A stretch of DNA of 64,000 bases. Source: Komagataeibacter rhaeticus (GTDB taxonomy: Bacteria > Pseudomonadota > Alphaproteobacteria > Acetobacterales > Acetobacteraceae). The stretch lies in NCBI RefSeq assembly GCF_003207855.1, contig NZ_NKTZ01000004.1, forward strand, positions 248,001 to 312,000, read 5' to 3'. Shown piece by piece: positions 50,692-59,883 of this stretch (positions are counted from its first letter, which is position 1; the number at the start of each line of letters is the position of its first letter). The notes beneath the pieces were generated by a model. That model had not been told where the DNA came from, did not search any database, and saw only the letters and a program-made list of their open reading frames with translations. A program made the position numbers and the translations under genes.

Positions 50692-53301
50692 TCAGGGTTT
50701 CATCAGTTTTTTGAGTTTATACAGCATTTCCAGCGCCGTGCGCGGGCTGAGCGCATCGGGGTCCAGTTCCGCCAGCAGCGCGTGCGCGGCGGGTGGCACG
50801 GTGGGGGCGGCCGGTTCCGCTTCGGTGCGGGGGGGCTGCTGCTCGAACAGTGGCAGGGGCGGGGCCTGCCTGCCGCGTTCCTTTTCCAGCATGGCCAGCA
50901 GGCGCCCCGCGCGCCGCACCACAGGTTCCGGCACGCCCGCCAGGCGGGCGACATGCACCCCCCAGCTGCGCCGGGCGGAACCGGGAACGACTTCATGCTG
51001 GAAGATCACCTGCCCCTTCCATTCCCGCACGCTCATGGTGTGGGGGGACAGGCGGGGCATGCTGTCCGACAGTTCTGCCAGTTCATGGAAATGTGTGGCG
51101 AAGATGGCCCGGCAGCGCAGGGTGGAATGCAGCGTTTCCAGCACCGCCCAGGCAATGGCCAGCCCGTCCAGCGTGGAGGTGCCGCGCCCGATCTCGTCCA
51201 CCACCACCAGCGAGCGCGGACCCGCCTGGTTCAGGATGGCCGCCGTCTCGGTCATTTCCACCATGAAGGTCGAGCGCCCGCGCGCAAGGTCGTCAGCCGC
51301 CCCCACGCGCGAGAACAGGCGGTCCACCACCCCGATGCGCATGGAAGCCGCCGCTACCGGCAGCCCCGCCTGCGCCAGGATGACGGCCAGCGCCGTCTGC
51401 CGCAAAAAGGTGGACTTGCCCGCCATGTTCGGCCCGGTCAGCAGCATGATGCGGTGATCGGGCTCCAGATCGCAGTCATTGGGTGTGAAGCGTGCGTTGC
51501 GCGGGAGTGCCGCCTCGACCACCGGGTGGCGGCCCGCGCGGATGGTGAAGGACGTGTCATCCATCACGGCGGGGCAGCACCATGTGCCCCCCCCGGCCAG
51601 CAGCGCGCAGGACTGCAGGATGTCGATGCAGGCCAGCGCGGCGGCGATGTCGGGCAGCGCCGTCTCGTCCAGGATCTGGCAGACGACCTGCGTGAACAGA
51701 TGCCGCTCGCGCAGGGCCGCGTTCTCGGCCGCCTGCGCGATCTGCTGGTCCAGCGCGATCAGCCGCTCGGTTGAAAAACGGCTGGCGCTGGCGGTACCCT
51801 GGCGCATGATCAGGTCATCACGCCCGCGCAGGCGGCTGGCTGCGGCGGCGGGTACCTCGATCACATAGCCAAGCTGGGCATGGTGGCGGATCTTGAGGCT
51901 GGAGACACCAAGGCTTTCGGCATAGTCGTGCTGCAGGGCCGCGATGACGCGCCTGCTGCCATCGCGCAGTTCGCGCTGGGCATCGAGCTCGGTGTCAAAT
52001 CCGGTGGCGATGATGCCGCCATCATCCATGCGCGCGGGCGGGTTCTCGCTCAGGGCGCGGCCCAGCAGGGCCTCGAGTTCACGCGCGCGGTCAAGATGGC
52101 CCATGACCCCCGCCATGATGGGGGGCAGTTCCGGCTGCGCCCCCAGGATGCGCCGGATCGCACGCGCCACTTCCAGTGCCAGGCGGATGGCCACCGCATC
52201 CCGTGGCTGCCCGCGCCCGAGCGACAGCCGCCCCAATGCGCGCGCCATGTCGGGGGCTGTGCGGAGTGCCGCGCGCAGGTCGTCGCGTATGCCCGGCTTG
52301 TCCAGCAGCCATGTCCAGCCCGCCTGCCTGCGCGTGATGCGGGCGGGGTCGGTCAGGGGGGCCGCGATCCAGTCCGCCAGCATGCGGCTGCCCGCGGCGG
52401 TCACGGTGCGGCTGACCGCGGCGAACAGGGTGTGTTCCGTCGTGCCATCGCGCGTGCGCAGCAGGTCCAGGCTGGCGCGGGTCGCGGGGTCCAGGCCCAG
52501 CACGTCCTGGCTGTCGCTGGGGCGGGGGTGTGACAGGCGGGGCAGCTGGCCCGCCTGGCTGCGGCGGATGTAGTCGATGGCGCAGGCCGCGGCCAGCGCC
52601 TCCGCATCGCTGAAGGTGCCAAAGGCATCAAGGCTTGCCACGCCAAAGGCTTCGGCCATGCGCGCGCGGGCCGCGTCCACGCTGGCGGGGGGGACGACAG
52701 GCGTGCGGCGTGGGGCGAAATCACCCAGGTCCACGTTGTCGGCGCACAGGATTTCCGCCGGGTCCAGCCGGCCCAGCAGGTCGTGCAGGTCGGCCGCCGG
52801 CACGGTGGCGGTCTCGAACAGGCCGGTCGAGATGTCGATCCAGGCGATCCCCGGATTGCCCCCCCCGCGCGCGCCGGGGCAGATGATGGCGGCCAGCAGG
52901 TTCTGCCGCCCGGCCTCAAGCAGTTCGTCCTCGGTCAGGGTGCCCGGCGTGATCAGGCGCACGACCTCGCGCCGCAGCGGTCCCTTGGATGCGGGGCGGC
53001 CCTTGCGCGGCTGCTCGGTCTGTTCGGCCACCGATACCCGGAAGCCGCGCCGGATCAGCCGCGCCAGATAGGCCTGCGCCGCATGCACCGGCACGCCGCA
53101 CATGGCAATGGGCTCCCCCCCATGCGTGCCGCGCGCGGTCAGCGATATGTCCAGGGCTGCGGCGGCAGCTTCCGCGTCATTGAAGAACAGTTCGTAGAAA
53201 TCCCCCATCCTGAAGAACAGCAGGGCGTCGGGGTGTTCGGCTTTGAGCGCAAACCACTGCGCCATGGCGGGGGTGGCGCCTTCGGGGGATGGGAATGTCA
53301 T
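50692..53301 (-). CDS. mutS: DNA mismatch repair protein MutS
   Basis: An 869-residue MutS. The mismatch-binding domain has the Phe-x-Glu motif in FFRMGDFYELFF; the ATPase has Walker A TGPNMAGKSTFLRQ, Walker B LVVVDEIGRGTSTLDG and the nearby ATHFHELAEL. The C-terminal tail is Pro/Glu/Ala-rich, then a short dimer/tetramer helix. The ATG has only a GGGA directly adjacent. Its 108-nt leader after murJ is mostly an 11-bp tandem repeat. Confidence 0.97.
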   Translation of the reverse strand: MTFPSPEGATPAMAQWFALKAEHPDALLFFRMGDFYELFFNDAEAAAAALDISLTARGTHGGEPIAMCGVPVHAAQAYLARLIRRGFRVSVAEQTEQPRKGRPASKGPLRREVVRLITPGTLTEDELLEAGRQNLLAAIICPGARGGGNPGIAWIDISTGLFETATVPAADLHDLLGRLDPAEILCADNVDLGDFAPRRTPVVPPASVDAARARMAEAFGVASLDAFGTFSDAEALAAACAIDYIRRSQAGQLPRLSHPRPSDSQDVLGLDPATRASLDLLRTRDGTTEHTLFAAVSRTVTAAGSRMLADWIAAPLTDPARITRRQAGWTWLLDKPGIRDDLRAALRTAPDMARALGRLSLGRGQPRDAVAIRLALEVARAIRRILGAQPELPPIMAGVMGHLDRARELEALLGRALSENPPARMDDGGIIATGFDTELDAQRELRDGSRRVIAALQHDYAESLGVSSLKIRHHAQLGYVIEVPAAAASRLRGRDDLIMRQGTASASRFSTERLIALDQQIAQAAENAALRERHLFTQVVCQILDETALPDIAAALACIDILQSCALLAGGGTWCCPAVMDDTSFTIRAGRHPVVEAALPRNARFTPNDCDLEPDHRIMLLTGPNMAGKSTFLRQTALAVILAQAGLPVAAASMRIGVVDRLFSRVGAADDLARGRSTFMVEMTETAAILNQAGPRSLVVVDEIGRGTSTLDGLAIAWAVLETLHSTLRCRAIFATHFHELAELSDSMPRLSPHTMSVREWKGQVIFQHEVVPGSARRSWGVHVARLAGVPEPVVRRAGRLLAMLEKERGRQAPPLPLFEQQPPRTEAEPAAPTVPPAAHALLAELDPDALSPRTALEMLYKLKKLMKP

Positions 53302-53332
53302 TCCCGTTGTCTAGCGACGGGGTGGAGGATTC

Positions 53333-53411
53333 GCCAGTGGGATATGTCAGCGGGATGCCAGCGGGATGCCAGCGGGATGCCAGCGGGATGCCAGCGGGAT
53401 GCCGGTGGGCT
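53333..53411. repeat. 11-bp tandem repeat in the mutS leader
   Basis: The unit GCCAGCGGGAT is repeated head to tail from 53346 to 53411: one copy with a single change (GTCAGCGGGAT), four exact copies, and a diverged last copy that reaches the murJ stop codon. A further near-copy (GCCAGTGGGAT, 53333-53343) is separated by 2 nt. The array fills most of the 108 nt between murJ and mutS and would be transcribed into the mutS 5' region. Confidence 0.95.
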
Positions 53412-54966
53412 AGCCGGTCCGGCCCAGCCGCCGCCTGATCGCGGCCACGGCCTGCCCCACATCCGCCACCCCCAGCAGCTGCAGCGCCCCCAGATAGAGC
53501 GCCACCCCCAGCATGATCAGCACGCCCACATCCACCAGCCGCATGAGCGCCCCCGCCTGCATCGCCCCACCCAGCGGGGTCTGGCCCAGCACGACAAGCC
53601 CCCCGGCCATAAGGCCCGCGCAGCCCAGCATGCCCGCAAGCTGGCGCGCCAGCCCGGCATCGGGCAGCAGCGCGCCGCGCCGCATGAGCAGCCATGCCAG
53701 CACGCCCGCATTGACCATGGCGGCCAGACTGCTGGCCAGTGGCGGGCCGACATGCGCCAGCCAGTGCATGAAGCTCAGGTTGAGCACGAAATTCAGCACA
53801 AGCGTGCCCATGCCCACCAGTACCGGCGTGCGCGTGTCACCGCGCGCGAAGAAGCCGGGCGAGAGCACCTTGACCAGCACGAAGGCGGGCAGTCCCACCG
53901 CATAGGCCCGCAGCGACTGCGCGGCCAGGACCGCGTCATGCGCCGAAAACTGCCCATGCCCGAACAGCGCCATCATGATCGGGGCGGCGACCACCAGCAG
54001 CCCCGCCGCCGCGGGCAGCGTCAGGATCAGGGCATAGGATATGGCCCGGTTCTGGGTGGTGTGCGCGCCCGCAATGTCGCCTGCCGCCAGGTACCGGGTC
54101 AGCACGGGCAGCAGGGTCGTGCCCGCCGCCGCCCCCAGCACGCCCAGCGGCAGCTGGTTGACCCGGTCGGCAAAATACATGAGTGACACGCTGCCCTCGG
54201 GCAGCAGGGTGGCGATGATGGTATCGACCAGGAAGTTGATCTGGGTAATGCCGCTGCCTACCAGCCCCACCCCCATGCGCGCCAGCAGCGTGCGGATCTG
54301 TGGCGTGATCCACGGCACGACCAGCCGCAGGCGCATGCCCGCCCGCCGCGCCGCGTAAAGCAGGATGCCGAACTGGATCACGCCCGATACGCTTACCCCC
54401 CACGCGGCGGCATGCGCCACATCGTCGGTAAAGGGGGGCAGGACGAGGATGGCCGCAATCCCCACCACGTTGAAGCTGACATAGGCCGCCGCCGCCACGC
54501 CAAAATGGTGCATGCCGTTCAGCACGCCGGATACGAGTGCCGCCCCGCAGATCATGAGCAGGTAGGGAAAGGTGATGCGGCTGAGCGATATGGCCAGCGA
54601 ATCGCGCACGCCCCCGTGCGTGAAGCCCGGGGCGATCAGGCGCAGCACGCCGGGCATGAAGACCTCGCCCAGCACGGTCAGCAGCAGCAGCCATGACAGC
54701 AGCACGCTCATCGTCTCGCTGGCGAAGCGCTGGGCGGTCTCCCTGCCTTCGCGCTCCAGCAGGCTGGAGAACAGGGGCACGAAGGCGGCGTTGAGCGCGC
54801 CCTCGCCAAACAGGCGACGGAACATGTTGGGCAGGCGGAAGGCGATCTGGTACGCATCCTGCGCCACCCCCGTGCCCAGCAGGGCCGCCAGCAGCTGGTC
54901 ACGCACCAGTCCCAGCAGGCGGCTGATCATGGTCCAGCCGCTTACGGTCAGGAATCCCTTCAGCAT
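53410..54966 (-). CDS. murJ: Lipid II flippase MurJ (MviN)
   Basis: A 518-residue MOP-superfamily flippase with about 14 transmembrane helices. MLKGFLTVSGWTMISRLLGLVRDQL is the hallmark N-terminus (only part quoted), followed by DAYQIAFRLPNMFRRLFGEG, FVPLFS and the central GSVSLMYFADRVNQLPLG. It flips lipid II for peptidoglycan synthesis. The stop codon lies within the tandem repeat preceding mutS. Confidence 0.96.
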   Translation of the reverse strand: MLKGFLTVSGWTMISRLLGLVRDQLLAALLGTGVAQDAYQIAFRLPNMFRRLFGEGALNAAFVPLFSSLLEREGRETAQRFASETMSVLLSWLLLLTVLGEVFMPGVLRLIAPGFTHGGVRDSLAISLSRITFPYLLMICGAALVSGVLNGMHHFGVAAAAYVSFNVVGIAAILVLPPFTDDVAHAAAWGVSVSGVIQFGILLYAARRAGMRLRLVVPWITPQIRTLLARMGVGLVGSGITQINFLVDTIIATLLPEGSVSLMYFADRVNQLPLGVLGAAAGTTLLPVLTRYLAAGDIAGAHTTQNRAISYALILTLPAAAGLLVVAAPIMMALFGHGQFSAHDAVLAAQSLRAYAVGLPAFVLVKVLSPGFFARGDTRTPVLVGMGTLVLNFVLNLSFMHWLAHVGPPLASSLAAMVNAGVLAWLLMRRGALLPDAGLARQLAGMLGCAGLMAGGLVVLGQTPLGGAMQAGALMRLVDVGVLIMLGVALYLGALQLLGVADVGQAVAAIRRRLGRTG

Positions 54967-54988
54967 GGCGCGCGGCGGCTGCGCGGCA

Positions 54989-55474
54989 TCAGTGGTCCAT
55001 CACCGCGCGTTCGACCGCCATGCGCACCCGCCGGGATTCGGGCGAGGTGACGGAAGTGAACCAGTTGACCAGCTGCCCGTCGCGCCCGATCAGGTATTTG
55101 TAGAAATTCCACCGTGGCAGCGACAGGAACCCGCCCTCACGCGCCAGCCAGCGGAACAGCGGGATGGCCTGTGGCCCCCGGACATGGCTTTTGGCGGCAA
55201 GCGGGAAGGTGACGTTGTAGTTGCGCTGGCAGAACGTACCGATCTGTTCGGCCGTGCCCGGTTCCTGCGCGCCAAAATCGTTTGATGGCACGCCAATGAC
55301 CGTCAGGTCATGGCTGCGCCATGTCGTCCACAGGCTCTGCAGGCCCTCGTATTGCGGGGTGAATCCGCATTTGGAGGCGGTGTTGGCAATCAGGATCGGC
55401 TTGCCCCGCAGCTTCGACAGGTCGATGTCGGGTCCGTTGAGGGCAGGCAGGATGAAATCGTATAGTGTGGTCAT
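54989..55474 (-). CDS. Glutathione peroxidase family protein (BtuE/Gpx type)
   Basis: A 161-residue thioredoxin-fold peroxidase. The peroxidatic cysteine is in NTASKCGFTPQYEGLQSLW; the catalytic glutamine follows in GVPSNDFGAQEPG; tryptophan and asparagine are in LPRWNFYKYLIGRDG. It reduces peroxides using glutathione or thioredoxin. The second, resolving-type cysteine lies in TFCQRNYNV. It is 22 nt upstream of murJ on the same strand. Confidence 0.93.
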   Translation of the reverse strand: MTTLYDFILPALNGPDIDLSKLRGKPILIANTASKCGFTPQYEGLQSLWTTWRSHDLTVIGVPSNDFGAQEPGTAEQIGTFCQRNYNVTFPLAAKSHVRGPQAIPLFRWLAREGGFLSLPRWNFYKYLIGRDGQLVNWFTSVTSPESRRVRMAVERAVMDH

Positions 55475-55579
55475 CGGGATGCTCGGTCTCGTATGCGCGC
55501 CGGAAGGACCGGATTGCAGGCTGCGCTGCCGGGGGTCAAGCCGCCTGTTTGCAGATGTGGGATGTATGGGGTGGTCGCC

Positions 55580-56551
55580 TCAGGCAAATTCATGTCCCAC
55601 CGGCCGCGCCAGAAGCTGCCTGCTGGCGTCAGCCATGGTGGTCGTGCCCGCCAGCAGGCTGGCCACGGTGGCGATGACCGGCGCGTTCACCCCGTGGCGC
55701 CGGGCCAGGTCGTGCAGGGCGGGGGCGGTGGCCATGCCTTCGGCAACACCTTCCAGTGCATTGGCGGCTTCCTGCGCGGGGGTGCCGTTGCCAATGGCCA
55801 GCCCCAGCCGGTAATTGCGCGAGGCAAGGCCGGTGCAGGTCAGCAGCAGGTCCCCGATTCCTGCAAGGCCGGACAGGGTTTCCGGCCGCCCCCCCAGCGC
55901 ATGGGACAGGCGGCCAAGCTCGGCAATGCTGCGGGTGATCAGGGCCGCGCGTGCATTTTCCCCCAGTCTGGCCCCCATGGCGGCCCCTGCCGCGATGGCC
56001 ACCACGTTCTTGGCGGCCCCCCCGATCTGCACGCCGGTCGGGTCATCACTGGCATAAAGGCGGAAGGCGGGGGTGGTGAGCAGGTCGGCCAGCCTGCGCG
56101 CCTGCGTGCGCTCGGCACAGGCCAGCACGGCGGCGGCAGGCAGGCCCGCGGCGACCTCATGCGCGAAATTGGGGCCGGACAGCACGCCCAGCATGCTGTG
56201 GGGGAACAGTTCGGCCAGTACCTGCAGGGGCATGAGGCCGGTTGCCTGTTCGATTCCCTTGCAGCATGCGATCATGGGCGCGCAGGGCGGTACGGTGCGC
56301 GCTGTCGCGCGCAGGTGCTGGGTGGGGCAGGCCAGCAGGATCAGGTCGGCCTGGCGCGGCAGGGTGCCGGTAACCGTAATGGCGGCGGGCAGCGCATAGC
56401 CCGGCAGGCGCGGCATGACGCGGCCCGCGGACATGGTGGCGGGGTCGCGCGCCCACAGGCAGACCTCCGCCCCCGCGCGCGCGGCCTGCAGCGCAAGGGC
56501 CGTGCCCCATGCGCCTGCGCCAATCACGGCAATCCGTGCGGTATGGGTCAT
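55580..56551 (-). CDS. gpsA: Glycerol-3-phosphate dehydrogenase [NAD(P)+]
   Basis: A 323-residue enzyme that makes sn-glycerol-3-phosphate for phospholipids. The Rossmann motif is VIGAGAWGTALALQ; ACCKGIEQATG and LSGPNFAHEVAAG are family motifs; the catalytic lysine is in GGAAKNVVAIAAG, and LAGIGDLLLTCTGLASRNYR is intact. ATG 56551 is chosen: AGGGA lies about 8 nt upstream and the family length fits; 28 upstream codons are open. Confidence 0.96.
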   Translation of the reverse strand: MTHTARIAVIGAGAWGTALALQAARAGAEVCLWARDPATMSAGRVMPRLPGYALPAAITVTGTLPRQADLILLACPTQHLRATARTVPPCAPMIACCKGIEQATGLMPLQVLAELFPHSMLGVLSGPNFAHEVAAGLPAAAVLACAERTQARRLADLLTTPAFRLYASDDPTGVQIGGAAKNVVAIAAGAAMGARLGENARAALITRSIAELGRLSHALGGRPETLSGLAGIGDLLLTCTGLASRNYRLGLAIGNGTPAQEAANALEGVAEGMATAPALHDLARRHGVNAPVIATVASLLAGTTTMADASRQLLARPVGHEFA

Positions 56552-56657
56552 CCGTTCGTTCCCTGAGCATCGTGTGCCGTATCCGGCATTCTGGTGTTGC
56601 CTTATCGCAGTGCGCCTGTCCGGGTTGCGGTGCAAGGGGCTGTCTGCCGCCGCGATG

Positions 56658-57773
56658 TCAGGCGGGGATGTCGGTGCCTGTCGCGGTCATCCGCTGTGCC
56701 ATCTCCGCCAGTGGCCAGCGCGGACGGGGGCGCAGGGCGATATCATCGGGTATGGGCAGTCCCGCCGCCCGGCGCGCGCGCATGGTCTCGATTGCGGCCC
56801 ATGCCACCATCACCGCGTTGTCCGTGCACAGGCGCAGCGGCGGGGCGGCGAAGGGCAGGTTATGTTCATGGGCGAATGCCCGCAGGCGCGCCCGCAGCAC
56901 GCCATTGGCCGCAACGCCGCCCGCCACCACCAGCGTGGTGGGGCGTTCCATCATGTCCAGCGCGTGGCCAAGGCGGTCGATCACGATATCGCTGACCGCC
57001 TGCTGGAAGCCTGCAGCAATATCGGCGGCAAGCGGGCGTGGCAGGGCTGTCCGCACCTCGGCGGGCAGTTTCTGCGCCACGGCGGTTTTCAGGCCGGAGA
57101 AGGAAAAATCGCACCCGGCCCGGCCCATAAGCGGGCGGGGCAGGGTAATGGCATACGGGTCGCCTTCCAGCGCCAGCCGTTCCACTGCCGGGCCGCCGGG
57201 CCAGCCCAGGCCCAGCATCTTGGCCACCTTGTCAAACGCCTCGCCCGCCGCGTCATCAATCGTGCCGCCCAGCCTGCGGTAATGGCCCACCCCTTCCACC
57301 GCGATGCACTGGCAGTGCCCGCCCGAGACCAGCAGCAGCAGGTAGGGAAAGGGCGCGCCATTGCCGGCCACGCCGGGCAGGCGGGGGCTGAGGGCATGGG
57401 CCTCGATATGGTTGACGGCAATGAAGGGCCGGTCCAGCGCAATGGCCATGCCCTTGCCCATGTCAGCACCCACGATCAGCCCGCCAATCAGCCCCGGCCC
57501 GCAGCTTGCGGCAATGGCGCCCAGGTCACGGGGGCGCAGGCCCGCCCGGGCCAGCGTGTCACGCACAAGGCCAGGCAGGGCGGCAAGATGGGCACGGGCC
57601 GCGATTTCGGGCACGACCCCGCCAAATGGCACATGGCCGGATTGCGATAATGTCGTTTCTGCCAGTATCTCGCCATCCGCGCGCACGATGGCGCAGGCGG
57701 TGTCATCGCACGAAGATTCAATGGCCATAACGGGAGTTGGCAGATCGGGGCCTGTCTGTTCGGTATCGGGCAT
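56658..57773 (-). CDS. tsaD: tRNA N6-adenosine threonylcarbamoyltransferase
   Basis: A 371-residue Kae1/YgjD protein that transfers threonylcarbamoyl to A37 of ANN-decoding tRNAs. The N-terminal MAIESSCDDTACAIV, the metal motif VNHIEAHAL and SGGHCQCIAV, plus VVAGGVAANGVLR, are intact. It is followed by gpsA on the same strand and divergent from hemC, an arrangement conserved in alphaproteobacteria. Confidence 0.97.
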   Translation of the reverse strand: MPDTEQTGPDLPTPVMAIESSCDDTACAIVRADGEILAETTLSQSGHVPFGGVVPEIAARAHLAALPGLVRDTLARAGLRPRDLGAIAASCGPGLIGGLIVGADMGKGMAIALDRPFIAVNHIEAHALSPRLPGVAGNGAPFPYLLLLVSGGHCQCIAVEGVGHYRRLGGTIDDAAGEAFDKVAKMLGLGWPGGPAVERLALEGDPYAITLPRPLMGRAGCDFSFSGLKTAVAQKLPAEVRTALPRPLAADIAAGFQQAVSDIVIDRLGHALDMMERPTTLVVAGGVAANGVLRARLRAFAHEHNLPFAAPPLRLCTDNAVMVAWAAIETMRARRAAGLPIPDDIALRPRPRWPLAEMAQRMTATGTDIPA

Positions 57774-57844
57774 GGCGCAATTTACAATGCGGGTGTGGCG
57801 AATGTCATCTTTCCTTTATCGCGGTGCGGTAATAGACACGCGAT

Positions 57845-58927
57845 ATGGAGTCCGCAAAGCCATCCGCCCCGTTTCCGTCGTCCGCGCTACAGAAAGTCGC
57901 GGCCGAGGCTGCTGCACGCCAGCGAAAGGAAGCCACACATCCCGAACCCCACCGGCGGCAGCTGCCGCTGAAGGTCGGAACGCGTGCCTCTCCGCTGGCG
58001 CTGGTCCAGACACGGGCGTTCCTTACGGTCCTGACCCGTTTCTGCCCTGTATTGCGGGACATGGGGGCGTTCCAGGAACACCAGATCAGCACCACGGGCG
58101 ATCAGGTGCAGAACCGCAAGCTGGCGGAAATTGGCGGCAAGGGCCTGTTCGCCAAGGAAATCCATGAAGCCCTGCTGGATGGGCGGATCGACTTCGCGGT
58201 GCATAGCCTGAAGGATCTGGAGACCACGCTGCCGCCGGGGCTGGTGCTGGCCTGCACGCTCAAGCGCGAGGATGCGCGTGATGTACTGATCCTTGGTCCC
58301 GGCTGTGGGGAGCCGGACCCGGCGGACCCGTATTCCGTACTGCCGCAGGGCGCGCTGGTGGGGTGTGCCTCTGTCCGCCGCCAGGCGCAGATGCTGCATG
58401 TGCGCCCGGACCTGAAATTCGGCCTGCTGCGCGGCAATGTGCAGACCCGGCTGGACAAGCTGGCCGCGCGTCAGTGCGATGCCACCCTGCTGGCCTATGC
58501 CGGGCTGCGCCGGCTGGGCATGGAAGACCGCGCCGACGTGATCCTTGACCCCACCATCATGGTGCCCGCCGCCGGACAGGGGATCGTGGGCGTGACCGTG
58601 CGGGAAAGCGACGTGGAACTGCGCGAACTGCTTTCCGCCATCGAGGATTACGAGGCCCGCGCCGTCGCCACGGCCGAGCGCGCGCTGCTGGCGGAACTGG
58701 ACGGGTCGTGCCGCACCCCCATTGGCGGTTACGCCCGGCTGATCCCGGTGGTGGCTGGTGGCGCACCGGAACTGCACCTGACCGGCCTTGTCGCGCGGGA
58801 GGACGGGTCGTTCCTGCTCAAGCGCTCCATAAGCGGGGCACCGGCGGATGCGGCGCGTCTGGGGCGCGACCTTGGCCGCAGCCTGCGGGCCGACAGCCCG
58901 GCCGATATTTTTGTTGAAGAAAAATAA
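57845..58927 (+). CDS. hemC: Hydroxymethylbilane synthase (porphobilinogen deaminase)
   Basis: A 360-residue enzyme that polymerises four porphobilinogens. The core starts at about residue 43 (KVGTRASPLALVQTRAF); DAVHSLKDLETTLP-type DFAVHSLKDLE and ASVRRQAQMLHVRPDL are conserved; the dipyrromethane cofactor cysteine is in LDGSCRTPIGGYA. The first ~42 residues (Ala/Lys-rich) are an extra N-terminal extension; no closer start codon exists. hemD follows after 17 nt. Confidence 0.95.
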   Translation: MESAKPSAPFPSSALQKVAAEAAARQRKEATHPEPHRRQLPLKVGTRASPLALVQTRAFLTVLTRFCPVLRDMGAFQEHQISTTGDQVQNRKLAEIGGKGLFAKEIHEALLDGRIDFAVHSLKDLETTLPPGLVLACTLKREDARDVLILGPGCGEPDPADPYSVLPQGALVGCASVRRQAQMLHVRPDLKFGLLRGNVQTRLDKLAARQCDATLLAYAGLRRLGMEDRADVILDPTIMVPAAGQGIVGVTVRESDVELRELLSAIEDYEARAVATAERALLAELDGSCRTPIGGYARLIPVVAGGAPELHLTGLVAREDGSFLLKRSISGAPADAARLGRDLGRSLRADSPADIFVEEK

Positions 58928-58944
58928 CCGCTCCTGTCGCGCCC

Positions 58945-59658
58945 ATGCGTGACGGGGTGATCATTACCCGCCCCCCGCCCGGCCTTGCCCCCACCATGGC
59001 GGCAGTGGCGGGGGCAGGGTGGCGGCCCATCGCGGCCCCCATGCTGCATGTCGTGCCCCTTGGCCTGACCTTGGGGGCCTTCCGTCCCGATGCCGTTGTG
59101 CTGACCAGCGGGCAGGCCCTTGCGGCGCTGGATGATCCGCGCCTGCATGCCTGCCCCTGCTATGTGGTGGGGCAGGCGACGGCCCGCCGGGCACGGGCGG
59201 CGGGTTTCAGTCATGTCATTCCGGCCTCCGGCACGGCGGCGGAGCTTGTGGCGCTGCTGCGTGCGTCCTGCCGGGCGGGAAGCAGGCTGCTGCTGGCGGT
59301 CGGGCGTGGCTATGGGGGCGACATGGCAAATGAACTCCGCGGTGCCGGTTTCCGCGTGGCGCGGCGGTGTGTCTATGCCATCGAACCGGTGCGGGTGCTG
59401 CCCGATGCGACGGAAGCGGATCTGCGGGCGGAGCAGGTGGCGGCGGTCATGTTCTATTCCACCCGCACGGCGGAAGCCTTCGTGGCGGCGCTGGGCCCGG
59501 TTGTGGCGGGGATGCTGGCGCGGGTGGACGCGATTGCCATGTCGGGCACGGTTGCGGCGGCGTTGACGGGCGGGCCGCACTGGCGGGCCGTAAGGGTGGC
59601 GACCCATCCCGACCAGGACGCCATGCTGGACAGCCTTGGGCGACCTGATTCAAATTAA
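58945..59658 (+). CDS. hemD: Uroporphyrinogen-III synthase
   Basis: A 237-residue protein of the very divergent HemD family: VIITRPPPGLAPTM at the N-terminus, PDAVVLTSGQALAAL, YVVGQATARRARAAGF and the late VMFYSTRTAEAF / AIAMSGTVAAAL. It cyclises hydroxymethylbilane with ring D inversion. Primary support is the position directly after hemC. It ends at a double-hairpin repeat. Confidence 0.9.
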   Translation: MRDGVIITRPPPGLAPTMAAVAGAGWRPIAAPMLHVVPLGLTLGAFRPDAVVLTSGQALAALDDPRLHACPCYVVGQATARRARAAGFSHVIPASGTAAELVALLRASCRAGSRLLLAVGRGYGGDMANELRGAGFRVARRCVYAIEPVRVLPDATEADLRAEQVAAVMFYSTRTAEAFVAALGPVVAGMLARVDAIAMSGTVAAALTGGPHWRAVRVATHPDQDAMLDSLGRPDSN

Positions 59659-59687
59659 CCATTTGATAAAAAACGATAAAACTTTTT

Positions 59688-59755
59688 GGGTGCCGCCCTT
59701 TTTCAAAAAGGGCGGCGTTTCTTGAAGCTTTTTGAAAAAAAGCTTCACCAGAACC
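59688..59755 (-). repeat. Double-hairpin dispersed repeat, copy E
   Basis: Reverse orientation, between the convergent hemD and secB ends. From the right: GGTTCTGGTGAAGC, first hairpin (GAAGCTTTTT/AAAAAGCTTC), then GCCGCCCTTTTT/AAAAAGGGCGGC and CACCC. Both stems are perfect, and a T-rich stretch flanks each side, fitting a bidirectional terminator. Confidence 0.88.
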
Positions 59756-59883
59756 TTCCCTGATACTTTTCAGGCCGGGCTGGCGCGCGGGGCGTATGCG
59801 CGACCTTGTATAAAAAAAGCCGGGAGCGCGATGCCCCCGGCCTTTCTGGCTGCCTTGGTCAGGCTATGTGGCCCGACACAGGC

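Noticed and set aside
53320-53412. CRISPR-like array at the murJ-mutS junction
   Set aside because: Units are 11 bp, directly adjacent with no unique spacers, so this is a simple tandem repeat.
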